Below, in pieces: positions 37,412 to 45,730 of a DNA stretch of 64,000 bases. A model generated the notes under the pieces. The model was not told the DNA's origin. It did no database searches and saw only the letters and a program-made list of their open reading frames with translations. The stretch's first letter is position 1, and every line of letters begins with the position of its first letter. Source of the DNA: Microcella putealis (GTDB lineage Bacteria > Actinomycetota > Actinomycetes > Actinomycetales > Microbacteriaceae). A program made the position numbers and the translations under genes. Location of the stretch: NCBI RefSeq assembly GCF_004216575.1, contig NZ_SGWW01000002.1, positions 310,001 through 374,000 on the forward strand, written 5' to 3'.

Positions 37412-38236
37412 ATGATCGAGTTCCGCTCCATCGAGAAGGTCTTCCCCGACGGCACGCGCGCTGTAGATGACTTCAGCCTCGTGATTCCGTCGCGCAAGAC
37501 GACCGTCTTCGTCGGCTCGTCCGGCTGCGGCAAGACGACGCTCTTGCGCATGATCAACCGCATGGTCGACGCCACCGGCGGCGAGCTCGAGATCGACGGC
37601 GAAAACGTCTCGAGCATCGAGGCGGTGAAGCTGCGCCGCCGCATCGGCTACGTCATGCAGAACTCGGGGCTGCTGCCGCATCGCACGGTCGTTGACAACA
37701 TTGCCACCGTGCCGCGCCTCACCGGGGTGTCCAAGAAAGACGCGCACGCTCGCGCCCTCGAACTCATGGACACGGTCGGCCTCGACCGCGCCATGGCCGA
37801 CCGGTACCCGGCACAGCTTTCGGGCGGCCAGCAGCAGCGCGTCGGGGTCGCTCGCGGGCTCGCCGTCGACCCGAACATCCTGCTCATGGACGAGCCCTTC
37901 GGGGCCGTCGACCCGATCGTGCGCGCCGAGCTGCAGCAGGAGTTGTTGCGCCTGCAGCGCGAGCTCGGCAAGACGGTCGTGTTCGTGACGCACGACATTG
38001 ATGAGGCGTTCCTGCTGGGCGACCAGGTCGTCATTCTCGAAAAGGGGGCCCGCATCGCCCAGAAGGGCGCTCCCGAGGAGATCCTCGCCAATCCCGCCAA
38101 CGACTTCGTGGCCTCGTTTATTGGCGCCGATCGCGGCAAGCGCGCCCTGAGCATCCGCGAGGTTGACGGGCAACGCGTCGTCGTTGACGCCGAGGGCACC
38201 GTCGCGGGCCGCTTGTCGGAGCCGGGCGCCGCGTGA
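37412..38236 (+). CDS. Osmoprotectant ABC transporter ATP-binding protein (OpuCA/YehX-like)
   Basis: A 274-residue ATPase subunit. Walker A is GSSGCGKTT, the Q-loop VMQNSGLLPHRTV, the signature LSGGQQQRVGVARG, Walker B ILLMDEPFGAVDP and the switch His in VFVTHDIDEA. The DEPFGAVDPIVR and HRTVVDNIA patterns are typical of glycine betaine/choline importers. The CBS pair found at the end of OpuCA/ProV for ionic-strength sensing is absent: the protein ends about 40 residues after the ATPase core. It heads a four-gene operon, overlapping the permease gene by four bases. Confidence 0.92.
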   Translation: MIEFRSIEKVFPDGTRAVDDFSLVIPSRKTTVFVGSSGCGKTTLLRMINRMVDATGGELEIDGENVSSIEAVKLRRRIGYVMQNSGLLPHRTVVDNIATVPRLTGVSKKDAHARALELMDTVGLDRAMADRYPAQLSGGQQQRVGVARGLAVDPNILLMDEPFGAVDPIVRAELQQELLRLQRELGKTVVFVTHDIDEAFLLGDQVVILEKGARIAQKGAPEEILANPANDFVASFIGADRGKRALSIREVDGQRVVVDAEGTVAGRLSEPGAA

Positions 38237-38940
38237 ACTGGCTGCTCGACAACCTCGAGCTGATCGGTGAGCTCACCGTTCAGCACCTGCGCTTGAGCGC
38301 AATCCCGATCGTGCTCGGGTTCGTCCTGGCGATCCCCCTTGGCTGGGTCGCCTATCGCTACAAGCTCACCCGAGGGCTGATCTTGACCTTCGTGGGACTG
38401 CTGTACACGATCCCCTCACTGGCGATGTTTGTGATCCTGCCGCCCATCATCGGCACCCCCTACATCAGCGAGGCGAACGTCGTCATCGCGCTCACGATTT
38501 ACGCGGTCGCGATCATGGCGCGCTCCGTGGCGGATGCCCTCGCCAGCGTTGATGGGGACGTCAAGCAGGCCGCGACGGCCATGGGGTACGGCGGCTTCCG
38601 GCGATTCTGGACGGTCGACTTTCCGCTGGCGGGGCCCGTGGTGCTCGCCGGCCTGCGCGTCGTCGCCGTGAGCACCATCAGCCTGCTCACGATTGGATCC
38701 GCGATCGGGGTGAGCACGCTCGGGTACCTCTTCACGAACGGGAACCAGCGGGGCATTGTCGTGTCGGTGCTGACGGGCGTCATCGTGACGGTCATCATTG
38801 CCCTCGTCGTCGATCGCTTACTCGTTCTGCTCGGCCGGCTGCTCATGCCGTGGACACGCGCGATGGCGCAACCCGGCGCGCAACGTCGTGCTCTCGCCAG
38901 TGCATCGGGTCGGTCCCGTGCAGCGGAGGTGGCGACATGA
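38233..38940 (+). CDS. Osmoprotectant ABC transporter permease (OpuCB-like)
   Basis: A 235-residue permease with five or six membrane helices and the binding-protein-dependent transport motif near residues 95-125 (MARSVADALASVDGDVKQAATAMGYGG). The segment LYTIPSLAMFVILPPI is characteristic of ProW/OpuC-type quaternary-amine importers. It overlaps the ATPase gene and the second permease (ATGA), so the pair should be made in equal amounts and form a heterodimer. Confidence 0.9.
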   Translation: MNWLLDNLELIGELTVQHLRLSAIPIVLGFVLAIPLGWVAYRYKLTRGLILTFVGLLYTIPSLAMFVILPPIIGTPYISEANVVIALTIYAVAIMARSVADALASVDGDVKQAATAMGYGGFRRFWTVDFPLAGPVVLAGLRVVAVSTISLLTIGSAIGVSTLGYLFTNGNQRGIVVSVLTGVIVTVIIALVVDRLLVLLGRLLMPWTRAMAQPGAQRRALASASGRSRAAEVAT

Positions 38941-39695
38941 ACCTGTTCACTGACGCGATTGCGTGGCTCGCGGACCCCACGAACTGGGCAGACGGTGGCC
39001 CGATTCCCCAGTGGATCGCTGACCATCTCTGGTTTACGGCGATCGCGATGCTTCTCGCGAGCGCCATCGCGATCCCGCTCGGCTGGTACATCGGCCACAC
39101 CGGCCGTGGTCGCGACGCCGCGGTTGCCGTGACGGGCGCCGCGCGCGCCCTGCCGTCCTTCGGTCTGCTCTTTCTCTTCGTCATGCTGGGAGGGGTTGCG
39201 AACCGCGACCTCTCGGCGATCGTGGTGCTCGCCCTGCTCGCCATCCCGCCGATCCTCGCGGGCGCCTACGCCGGCTTCGAGGCCATCGACCGTCGCGTGA
39301 TCGACGCCGCACGTTCGATGGGCATGACGGAAAAGCAAATCGTCGCGCGCGTGGAGATTCCGCTCGGGCTGCCGCTGCTGTGGGGTGGCCTGCGCAATGC
39401 GGTGCTGCAGGTCGTCGCGACCGTGGTGTTGGTCGGCTTCGTGCGCAACGCGGGCCTCGGCTTCCCCATCGTGCAGGGCATCCAGATTCGCAGCTACGAC
39501 CAAATGCTGGGCGCCGCAATTCTCATCATCGTCCTCGCGCTGCTGCTCGACGCGATCTTCGCGCTGCTCGAGCGCTACGCCACACCGGCCGGCGTCCGCG
39601 CCGGCCGCACCCGAGACCACCGCACGTCGTCGACCCGACGCCGTTCGGCTGGCGGGGCAACTCCCGCCTCCACCAAGAAAGAAATGAGTGTGTGA
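38937..39695 (+). CDS. Osmoprotectant ABC transporter permease (second subunit)
   Basis: A 252-residue permease paralogous to the preceding gene: TGAARALPSFGLLFLFVML matches the first-helix region, and AIDRRVIDAARSMGMTEKQI is the EAA-type cytoplasmic loop. The ATG at 38937 overlaps the previous stop and follows GGAGG; the longer ORF upstream lies inside the previous gene. The last 30 residues form a basic cytoplasmic tail. It heterodimerises with the first permease (inference). Confidence 0.9.
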   Translation: MNLFTDAIAWLADPTNWADGGPIPQWIADHLWFTAIAMLLASAIAIPLGWYIGHTGRGRDAAVAVTGAARALPSFGLLFLFVMLGGVANRDLSAIVVLALLAIPPILAGAYAGFEAIDRRVIDAARSMGMTEKQIVARVEIPLGLPLLWGGLRNAVLQVVATVVLVGFVRNAGLGFPIVQGIQIRSYDQMLGAAILIIVLALLLDAIFALLERYATPAGVRAGRTRDHRTSSTRRRSAGGATPASTKKEMSV

Positions 39696-40621
39696 TGTTC
39701 ACAGCAAGGAACAAGGGCCGGTTCGCGCTCGTCGCGGCCGCGGCTGGGGTGTCATTGGCCCTCGCAGGGTGTGCTTCGGGCGATCCGCTCGACGAGACAC
39801 CTGACGCGACCACCGAGCCCGCCGAGCCGGGCACGAGCGAGTCGATCACCGTCGGTTCGCAGGGCTACTACTCGAACGAGATCATCGCCGAGATCTACGC
39901 CCAGGCCCTCGAGAACGGCGGCTTCGAGGTCAACCGCCAATTCAACATCGGTCAGCGTGACGCCTACATCCCCGCCATCGAGTCGGGCGAGGTCGACCTG
40001 TTCCCGGAGTACACCGGCAACCTGCTGCAGTACTACGTGCCCGAGACGACCGCGACGCAGGCCGACGAGGTCTACGCCGAACTGCAGGAGTCGCTGCCCG
40101 AGGGGCTGCAGGTTCTCGACCAGTCGAGCGCGACCGACCAAGACAGCTACAACGTCACCGCCGAGTTCGCGGAAGAGAACAACCTCACCTCCATCGCCGA
40201 CCTGGCCGGCGTTGAGGGCCTGATTCTCGGTGGCGCCCCCGAGCTCGCCGAGCGCCCCTACGGCCCGAGCGGCCTTGCCGAGGTCTACGGTGTCGAGGTC
40301 GAGCTCGACGCCACCGGTGACGCCACCGTTGACGCCCTGCTGCAGGGTGTCGTCAACGTTGCCAACGTCTTCAGCGCCGACCCCCGCATCGGCGAGAACA
40401 ACCTCGTCACGCTCGAGGACCCGGAGGGCCTGTTCCTCGCCTCGAACGTCGTGCCGATCGCGAGCATTGACCTGCCCGCAGAGGCCGTCGAGATCATCAA
40501 CGCCGTCAGCGCGGCCCTCACGCCCGAGGGTCTCGTGGCCATGAACGTCGAGTCGACGGTCAACGAGCGTTCGGCCGCTGACATCGCGACCGAGTGGCTG
40601 ACCGAGAACGGCCTCATCTAG
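39695..40621 (+). CDS. Osmoprotectant-binding lipoprotein (OpuCC/OsmF-like)
   Basis: A 308-residue solute-binding protein anchored to the outer face of the membrane. The signal peptide ends in the lipobox LALAGC near residue 26. The substrate domain begins ITVGSQGYYSNEIIAEIY and includes GQRDAYIPAIESGEVDLFPE and YTGNLLQYY, the pattern of betaine/choline/carnitine-type binders. The ATG shares its A with the permease stop. A strong terminator follows, so this closes the operon. Which solute is bound (glycine betaine, choline, ectoine-like) cannot be decided from sequence alone. Confidence 0.9.
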   Translation: MFTARNKGRFALVAAAAGVSLALAGCASGDPLDETPDATTEPAEPGTSESITVGSQGYYSNEIIAEIYAQALENGGFEVNRQFNIGQRDAYIPAIESGEVDLFPEYTGNLLQYYVPETTATQADEVYAELQESLPEGLQVLDQSSATDQDSYNVTAEFAEENNLTSIADLAGVEGLILGGAPELAERPYGPSGLAEVYGVEVELDATGDATVDALLQGVVNVANVFSADPRIGENNLVTLEDPEGLFLASNVVPIASIDLPAEAVEIINAVSAALTPEGLVAMNVESTVNERSAADIATEWLTENGLI

Positions 40622-40645
40622 CGAGAGAACAGCATCCTGGATGCG

Positions 40646-40676
40646 CGGGGCGGGGCCTGAAGGCCTCGCCCCGTTT
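40646..40676. terminator. Terminator after the osmoprotectant operon
   Basis: Arms 40646-40657 and 40662-40673 form a 12-bp stem with one G-T wobble and a TGAA loop, followed by TTT. It lies between the lipoprotein stop and the convergent DedA gene stop, so it may work both ways. Confidence 0.8.
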
Positions 40677-40677
40677 C

Positions 40678-41376
40678 CTATTTCTCGCCGTCCGTCTCCG
40701 CCGCGCCATCCTCGGAGGCGGCGGCGCGTAGTTCGGCCCGCGCGGCCGTGACGCGGGACACGTACCGGTCGAGCAGCCGCTTCACCGCGTAGATGAGCAG
40801 CCAAAAACCGACGATCGCGCCGACGAAGTAAAAGGCCGCCCCATCGAGGGTTCCCGCGGCGGCGCGATAGCCCTCCGCCGCGGCCGAGCCCACCGAGACG
40901 TAGGCGAAGGCCCAGATGATGCTGGCGGGCGCGAGCCACAGAATGAAAGTGCGGTAGCGCAGGTGGCTCATGCCGACAACGAGCGGCGTGAGCGAGTGCA
41001 ACACCGGCAGGAACCGTGAAATGAACACCGCGATGCCGCCGCGGTGGTCGAGAAAGTCTTGCGAGCGCTCCCAGTTCTTCTCGCCGATGCGGGCGCCGAG
41101 GCGCGACCGGCGCAGCCACGGCCCAAAGTGGCGGCCGATGAGGAAGCCGAGTGAGCCGCCAGCGAGGCTGCCGGCGATGATGACCGTGACGAGCGCGAAG
41201 TATTCGACGGGGTTCTCGACGCCCGTGCTGGCAACCAAGACGACGGTGTCGCCGGGCACGACGAGCCCGAGCAGCACCGTCGTTTCAAGCATGACGAGAA
41301 CACCCGCGAGCGTCGTTTTCAGCACCGGGTCGACGGCCGCGATCCACTCGAGAAAGCCGTCGAGAAGCTCGTTCAC
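40678..41376 (-). CDS. DedA-family membrane protein
   Basis: A 232-residue integral membrane protein of the DedA/SNARE-associated (VTT) family, whose members act as lipid scramblases or flippases, for instance for undecaprenyl phosphate. Hallmarks are ETTVLLGLVVPGDTVVLVAS, SLGFLIGRHFGPWLRR and FISRFLPVLHSLTPLVVGMS. The C terminus is a charged cytoplasmic tail. The start is GTG at 41376, with TAGGCT seven bases upstream; an ATG at 41424 would add 16 residues across that promoter box and is less likely. Confidence 0.85.
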   Translation of the reverse strand: MNELLDGFLEWIAAVDPVLKTTLAGVLVMLETTVLLGLVVPGDTVVLVASTGVENPVEYFALVTVIIAGSLAGGSLGFLIGRHFGPWLRRSRLGARIGEKNWERSQDFLDHRGGIAVFISRFLPVLHSLTPLVVGMSHLRYRTFILWLAPASIIWAFAYVSVGSAAAEGYRAAAGTLDGAAFYFVGAIVGFWLLIYAVKRLLDRYVSRVTAARAELRAAASEDGAAETDGEK

Positions 41377-41383
41377 GATGGCG

Positions 41384-41389
41384 AGCCTA
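41384..41389 (-). promoter_or_regulatory. -10 box TAGGCT for the DedA gene, leaderless arrangement
   Basis: On the minus strand TAGGCT is followed by seven bases and the GTG at 41376. It helps decide the DedA start. Confidence 0.45.
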
Positions 41390-41514
41390 GCGAGCGCATC
41401 TTCGCTTCCGCTGGGTTCGCTCAAGGGCCCACGACGAGGCGTGGCCGAGCGCTAGAGTGTGCGTGCCACCGCCACCGAAGTCGGATCTGACCACAAGGAA
41501 GAGGCACGCACAGC

Positions 41515-43047
41515 ATGGTGCGCACAACCGGACCAGCCCCCAGTTTCACGACCAGCGACGACGGGGTGCCGATCTATCGCCCCGGTATCGATAAAGACCC
41601 CGGTGCGCCGCGGGTGATGCGCACCGAGAGCGACTCCCTCGGTGAGATGCCGGTTCCCGCCGATGCCTACTGGGGCATCCACACCGCGAGGGCGCTCGAA
41701 AACTTCCCCATCACTCGCCGTGCTCTGTCGAACCACCCGAACCTTGTCATTGCGCTCGCGATGGTGAAGCAGGCCGCCGCTCGCGCCAACCGCGACATCG
41801 GCGTCTTGAGTGACGAGAAGTACGCCGTCATCGACCAGGCCTGCCAAGAGATCATCGACGGTGAGCTGCACGAACAGTTCGTGCTCGGCGTGCTGCAGGG
41901 CGGGGCCGGCACGAGCACCAACATGTGCGCGAACGAAATCATCGCGAACCGCGCGCTCGAGCTACTGGGCCACGAGAAGGGCCAGTACGAGCACCTGAGC
42001 CCGCTCGACGACGTCAACCGCAGCCAGTCGACGAACGACGTGTACCCGACGGCGATCAAGTTGGCCATGGTGTTCAGCCTCGCGCGCCTGCTCGACGAGC
42101 ACCGGCTGCTCATCGAGTCGTTCCGCGCGAAAGGCCGCGAGTTCGCCGAGATCCTGAAGGTGGGGCGCACGCAGCTGCAAGACGCGGTGCCCATGACCCT
42201 CGGCCAAGAGTTCCGCGGCTTCGCCACGACCCTGCAAGAGGATGTCGACCGGCTGAGCGAGGTGATTCCGTGGCTGAACGAGATCAACCTCGGGGCCACC
42301 GCCATCGGCACGGGCATCACCGCCGACCCGCGCTACGCCGAACTCGTGCGCCGCTACCTTACCGAGATCTCGGGCTACGAGATGGTGACCGCGCCCGACC
42401 TCATCGAGGCGACGAGCGACACGGGCATCTTCATGACCCTGTCGGGCACGCTGAAGCGGGCCGCCGTCAAGCTGTCGAAGATCTGCAACGACCTGCGGTT
42501 GCTGTCGTCTGGCCCGCAGGCGGGCCTTGGCGAGATCAACCTGCCCGCCCGTCAGGCCGGCAGCTCGATCATGCCGGGCAAGGTGAACCCAGTCATTCCC
42601 GAGGTGGTCAATCAGGTCGCCTTCTCGATCATTGGCGCCGATGCGACGGTCACGGCCGCCGCGGAGGCCGGACAGCTCCAGCTGAACGCGTTCGAACCCG
42701 TGATCACCTCGAGCATCATGCAGTCGCTCGCCTGGATGACGAACGGCTGCCGCACCCTGCGCCTGAACTGTGTTGACGGCATCACGGCCAACACAGCCCG
42801 CCTCGAGCAGATGGTCGAGTCGAGTGTCGGTGTCGTTACGGCGCTCACCCCGTACATCGGTTACAAGCAGGCCGCAGCTCTCGCCTACGAGGCGCTCGCC
42901 GGCGGCGGCTCGGTGCGCGAGCTGGTCATCGGTCGTGGCCTCATGGAGGCCGAACTCGTGCAGAAGGTGCTGTCGCCCGAGCGACTGTCGGGGGTCGTGC
43001 CGGCGACGGGCGCCATCGTGCTGCCGATGGTGCCGCCCGAGAACTAG
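41515..43047 (+). CDS. aspA: Aspartate ammonia-lyase
   Basis: Aspartase, 510 residues, of the fumarase/aspartase superfamily, converting aspartate to fumarate and ammonia. Diagnostic are QGGAGTSTNMCANEIIANRA, the substrate-loop signature GSSIMPGKVNP, and RSQSTNDVYPTAIK. It is about 35 residues longer at the N terminus than usual (the family start is near RTESDSLGE); this extension is kept because the ATG at 41515 is preceded by AAGGAAG and a TAGAGT box at 41453. Fumarase is the main alternative, but the TSTNM form favours aspartase. Confidence 0.9.
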   Translation: MVRTTGPAPSFTTSDDGVPIYRPGIDKDPGAPRVMRTESDSLGEMPVPADAYWGIHTARALENFPITRRALSNHPNLVIALAMVKQAAARANRDIGVLSDEKYAVIDQACQEIIDGELHEQFVLGVLQGGAGTSTNMCANEIIANRALELLGHEKGQYEHLSPLDDVNRSQSTNDVYPTAIKLAMVFSLARLLDEHRLLIESFRAKGREFAEILKVGRTQLQDAVPMTLGQEFRGFATTLQEDVDRLSEVIPWLNEINLGATAIGTGITADPRYAELVRRYLTEISGYEMVTAPDLIEATSDTGIFMTLSGTLKRAAVKLSKICNDLRLLSSGPQAGLGEINLPARQAGSSIMPGKVNPVIPEVVNQVAFSIIGADATVTAAAEAGQLQLNAFEPVITSSIMQSLAWMTNGCRTLRLNCVDGITANTARLEQMVESSVGVVTALTPYIGYKQAAALAYEALAGGGSVRELVIGRGLMEAELVQKVLSPERLSGVVPATGAIVLPMVPPEN

Positions 43048-43065
43048 CGCGTTTCTCGGTCGATC

Positions 43066-43107
43066 GAGCGGCCGGGGGCGAGGGGTTTCTCAGCCCGCCG
43101 GCCGCTC
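43066..43107. terminator. Inverted repeat at the end of aspA
   Basis: Ten-base arms (43066-43075 and 43098-43107) plus an inner four-base stem (43076-43079 with 43093-43096). It starts 18 bases after the aspA stop and covers the end of the convergent small ORF. There is no T-run, so termination is only likely. Confidence 0.4.
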
Positions 43108-43251
43108 GTCGTCGAGCGCAATGTCGGGGTCGGGCTCGGGCTCGACCCGCTCGTCGGGGTCGAGGGTTGGGGGCGGCAGCTCTGCGTCGGCGTCGTCGTC
43201 GACCTCGACAACGCGCTCGTCCTCAAGGTTCGGCTCGTACTCGCGGTCCAT
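43090..43251 (-). CDS. Small highly acidic protein of 53 residues (hypothetical)
   Basis: An ORF of 53 codons with an ATG at 43251 preceded by GAAGGGA eight bases upstream. The product has 22 Asp/Glu, only four Arg, no Lys and no Cys, and many prolines in an EPEPDPD pattern. It is probably disordered. It sits in the gap between aspA and the PrsW gene, which otherwise hold nothing on this strand. The ribosome site and clean start favour a real gene, but acidic short ORFs arise easily in GC-rich DNA, so this is tentative. Confidence 0.45.
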   Translation of the reverse strand: MDREYEPNLEDERVVEVDDDADAELPPPTLDPDERVEPEPDPDIALDDERPAG

Positions 43252-43356
43252 GATCGCTTCCCTTCGTTGCGTGCGTCATCGCTCGCGTTTCCATTGTGGT
43301 CGGATGCGCGGTGCGCGACCAGGCTCCGTCCACCGCTTCGCGTCGGTGCCGGCCAG

Positions 43357-43362
43357 TAATGT
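43357..43362 (+). promoter_or_regulatory. -10 box TAATGT for the PrsW gene, leaderless arrangement
   Basis: TAATGT ends six bases before the GTG at 43369. Confidence 0.5.
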
Positions 43363-43368
43363 GAGCGC

Positions 43369-44610
43369 GTGAGCGACTTCTCCCGCACGCCTGACTACAC
43401 CGCAACCGGCGTGCACCGCGTCGTGGCGCCCCTCGGCGATGCGCCCAGTCAGGTGCGCGCCGAGACGGGGGCGCACGCGATCACGCCGTCCGCGACGAGC
43501 GGTGCCGCACCGCGGCGCCGCGGTGCCGGGTGGAGCATCCTGATCGGAACGCTCGGTTTCACCGCGGTCGGGCTCGTCAGTCTCTTTGTGGTCGTCTATC
43601 TGGTGTCGGGGCTCGGGGCGACCAGTGTCGTGATCGGTGCGGTGCTCGCACTGGTGCCGCTCGGCATCGTGTTTTGGGGCGTGCGCTGGATCGACCGGTG
43701 GGAGCCCGAGCCGCGCACCGCGCTGTTCTTCGCCTTTCTGTGGGGTGCCGGGGCGAGCGTGTTCATTGCCCTCGCCGTCGACGCCGAGGTGCAGTCGATC
43801 GTGGCCGCCGCCGGCGGCTCGAGTGCCGCCAGCGAGTTCGTGGGGGCGGCGATTCAAGCGCCGATTGTCGAAGAGCTCGCGAAGGGCCTTGGCGTGCTGT
43901 TGCTCTTCCTCGGCGTGCGTCGCCGATTCGACGGGCCGGTCGACGGCATCGTGTACGCCGCGGTCGTGGCGGGTGGCTTCGCCTTCACCGAGAACATTCT
44001 CTACTTCGGGGTGGCGTTCGTTGAGGGTGGGTCGCTCGGCGAGACGTTCTTCGTGCGCGGGCTGATGTCGCCGTTCGCGCACGTCATGTTCACCGCCGCG
44101 ATCGGTGCGGCCCTGGGCTTCGCCGCCCGGCGAGGCGCTCGATTCCCTCTGGGGGCGTTCCTTCTCGGGCTCGTGCCCGCCATCGCCCTGCACGCCTTCT
44201 GGAACGGCGCGCTGTTCTTCGTCGGCGACTTCTACGGTTACTACCTGCTGGTGCAGGTGCCCATGTTCGTCATCGCGGTCGCCATCGTCACGATGTTGCG
44301 TGCGCAGGAGGGGCGCCTGATCGGTGAGCGCCTCGCCGAGTACGCGGCCGTCGGCTGGTTCCACCCACAAGAGGTGGCGATGCTGTCGAGCCGCAGCGGC
44401 CGCCGCACAGCCGAAGCGTGGGCGAAGGGCGTGGGGCTGGGGACGGTCATGCACGCGTTCATTCGCGATGCGACGCAGCTGGCCTACGCACGCCAGCGCG
44501 TCATCGCCGGTCGTGACCGCATCGGAGCCCAGCTCGACGAGCAGGCGTTGCTCGCTCGGGTGGCTGACGCTCGGCACCGGCTCGCGGCTCCGGGTGCGCG
44601 CTCGGGCTAG
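43369..44610 (+). CDS. PrsW-family intramembrane metalloprotease
   Basis: A 413-residue membrane protein of the PrsW/CAAX-protease (CPBP-like) group. In Bacillus, PrsW starts the cleavage of an anti-sigma factor. Eight or nine helices span residues 53-300. The conserved motifs are IVEELAKG (Glu168-Glu169), AFTEN (Glu208), FAHVMFT (His238) and LHAFWN (His275), expected to bind zinc and water. The N-terminal 50 residues and C-terminal 110 residues are cytoplasmic and not recognised. An anti-sigma factor is encoded 3.2 kb away, but nothing here shows that it is the substrate. Confidence 0.88.
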   Translation: MSDFSRTPDYTATGVHRVVAPLGDAPSQVRAETGAHAITPSATSGAAPRRRGAGWSILIGTLGFTAVGLVSLFVVVYLVSGLGATSVVIGAVLALVPLGIVFWGVRWIDRWEPEPRTALFFAFLWGAGASVFIALAVDAEVQSIVAAAGGSSAASEFVGAAIQAPIVEELAKGLGVLLLFLGVRRRFDGPVDGIVYAAVVAGGFAFTENILYFGVAFVEGGSLGETFFVRGLMSPFAHVMFTAAIGAALGFAARRGARFPLGAFLLGLVPAIALHAFWNGALFFVGDFYGYYLLVQVPMFVIAVAIVTMLRAQEGRLIGERLAEYAAVGWFHPQEVAMLSSRSGRRTAEAWAKGVGLGTVMHAFIRDATQLAYARQRVIAGRDRIGAQLDEQALLARVADARHRLAAPGARSG

Positions 44611-44626
44611 CCGCCACCGTTAACAG

Positions 44627-44677
44627 ACTCGCCGCCCAGTGGCGGGGCGATGCCTCCGGCGCTCCTGGGCGGCGAGT
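44627..44677. terminator. Probable terminator after the PrsW gene
   Basis: Perfect 13-base arms (44627-44639 and 44665-44677) with a 25-base GC-rich loop, followed by TGATCTTTCT. It starts 16 bases after the PrsW stop. A further eight-base hairpin with a CGAA tetraloop lies at 44741-44760, with no T-run after it. Confidence 0.55.
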
Positions 44678-44838
44678 TGATCTTTCTCCATGGTGCGCCG
44701 CGCATCCACAGAGGTCAAGCCTTTTTTCGCCGGAGCGGGCCGCCCCCGCGAACGGGGGCGCGCGGCGGGCTGGTGCACGTCAATACGCTGAGACGTGTCG
44801 CCGTTGCTGCGACGCCGATGTGGGGGAGGGGCTCGCGC

Positions 44839-45579
44839 ATGCTGCAGTGCACATCGTGTCGCGCGACTCTTCGCTCGGGCGTCCGCTTTTGCACGCAGTG
44901 CGGGGCGCCGTATTCGGCACCGCCCAGCGCGCCACCGCCGTCCGCGTCCGTGCATCCCCGTGACGAGCTTCCGTTCAGCCCGCCGGTGAGTGCCCAGGCG
45001 GTGCGCGACGCGTCGAGTGTGCCTACCAGTGCGCCGGTGGTGGCTGTGCCCGACTCGGCCGAGCTGTCCACGATCGTCATGGACGCGCCGGTACCGGCCG
45101 ACCACGCGGTCTCTCAGGAGGAGGCGCGCTCCCTCGAGGCGCCTCGCGACCGTGATTCTGTGTCGGATGCGCACAGCGCGCCGCTTACGGATGCTCCGCG
45201 ACGCACGCGCTCGCGCGTCGTTCGGCCGCCGGCCGAGCGCAGCACGGCGGCGACGTGGGCGTTGGTGACGGGGCTCGCGCCGTTCGTGGTGTCGGTCACG
45301 GGCAACCTCGTGGGCGCCGACGTCGGGGCGAGCCTCGGCGCGGGCACCGGATCGTTGGCCTCAGCGCTCGTCGTGTTCACGGTGGTCTTCGTGCTGAACG
45401 CTGCACTGCTCACGGTCTGCGGCATCATGGGCGGCCGCGGCATCCGCGAAACGTCAAACGGCTACACCAAGGGTCGGGGCCTCGCGATCGCGGGCATCAC
45501 CCTCGGAGGCGTGAATCTTGTGCTGTGGGTTGCGGGCATCGTCGTCAGCGTCACCGCCCTCGCGCCGTTCCTCCTCTAA
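44839..45579 (+). CDS. Zinc-ribbon membrane protein with DUF4190-like C terminus
   Basis: A 246-residue protein opening with a zinc ribbon (LQCTSCRATLRSGVRFCTQC, two CxxC pairs), followed by a disordered Pro/Ser/Ala linker (about 25-145) and two membrane helices (about 160-235) with the pattern ALVTGLAPFVVSV ... AIAGITLGGVNLVLWVAGI, as in DUF4190 proteins. The role is unknown; such proteins are common in actinobacteria. The ATG at 44839 lies eight bases after GGGAGGG; the ORF is open 63 codons further upstream but that part has no protein character. Confidence 0.7.
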   Translation: MLQCTSCRATLRSGVRFCTQCGAPYSAPPSAPPPSASVHPRDELPFSPPVSAQAVRDASSVPTSAPVVAVPDSAELSTIVMDAPVPADHAVSQEEARSLEAPRDRDSVSDAHSAPLTDAPRRTRSRVVRPPAERSTAATWALVTGLAPFVVSVTGNLVGADVGASLGAGTGSLASALVVFTVVFVLNAALLTVCGIMGGRGIRETSNGYTKGRGLAIAGITLGGVNLVLWVAGIVVSVTALAPFLL

Positions 45580-45679
45580 TCAGGCTGCTTCCAGCTTTCT
45601 ATCGGCTACCTGCCAGCCCTAGCCGCATCCAACGGCCCGCTTCAGTCAGAAGTATCCAGTGAAGGCAATTCCGCCTGAC

Positions 45680-45714
45680 CCCCGATCACGGGGAACTCTC
45701 CCCGATCGGGGAAC
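45680..45714 (+). repeat. Tandem palindromic elements before the DUF4397 gene
   Basis: CCCCGATC occurs at 45680-45687 and 45700-45707, exactly 20 bases apart, each followed within two bases by GGGGAAC. Each unit is itself a small palindrome. They lie just upstream of the ribosome site at 45721. The two-turn spacing suggests side-by-side protein binding or a leader hairpin. Confidence 0.5.
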
Positions 45715-45730
45715 CACAGTAGGAGGAACT

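Noticed and set aside
44741-44760. CG-rich hairpin with CGAA tetraloop as a second terminator
   Set aside because: No T-run follows on either strand; on the minus strand the following tract is A-rich.
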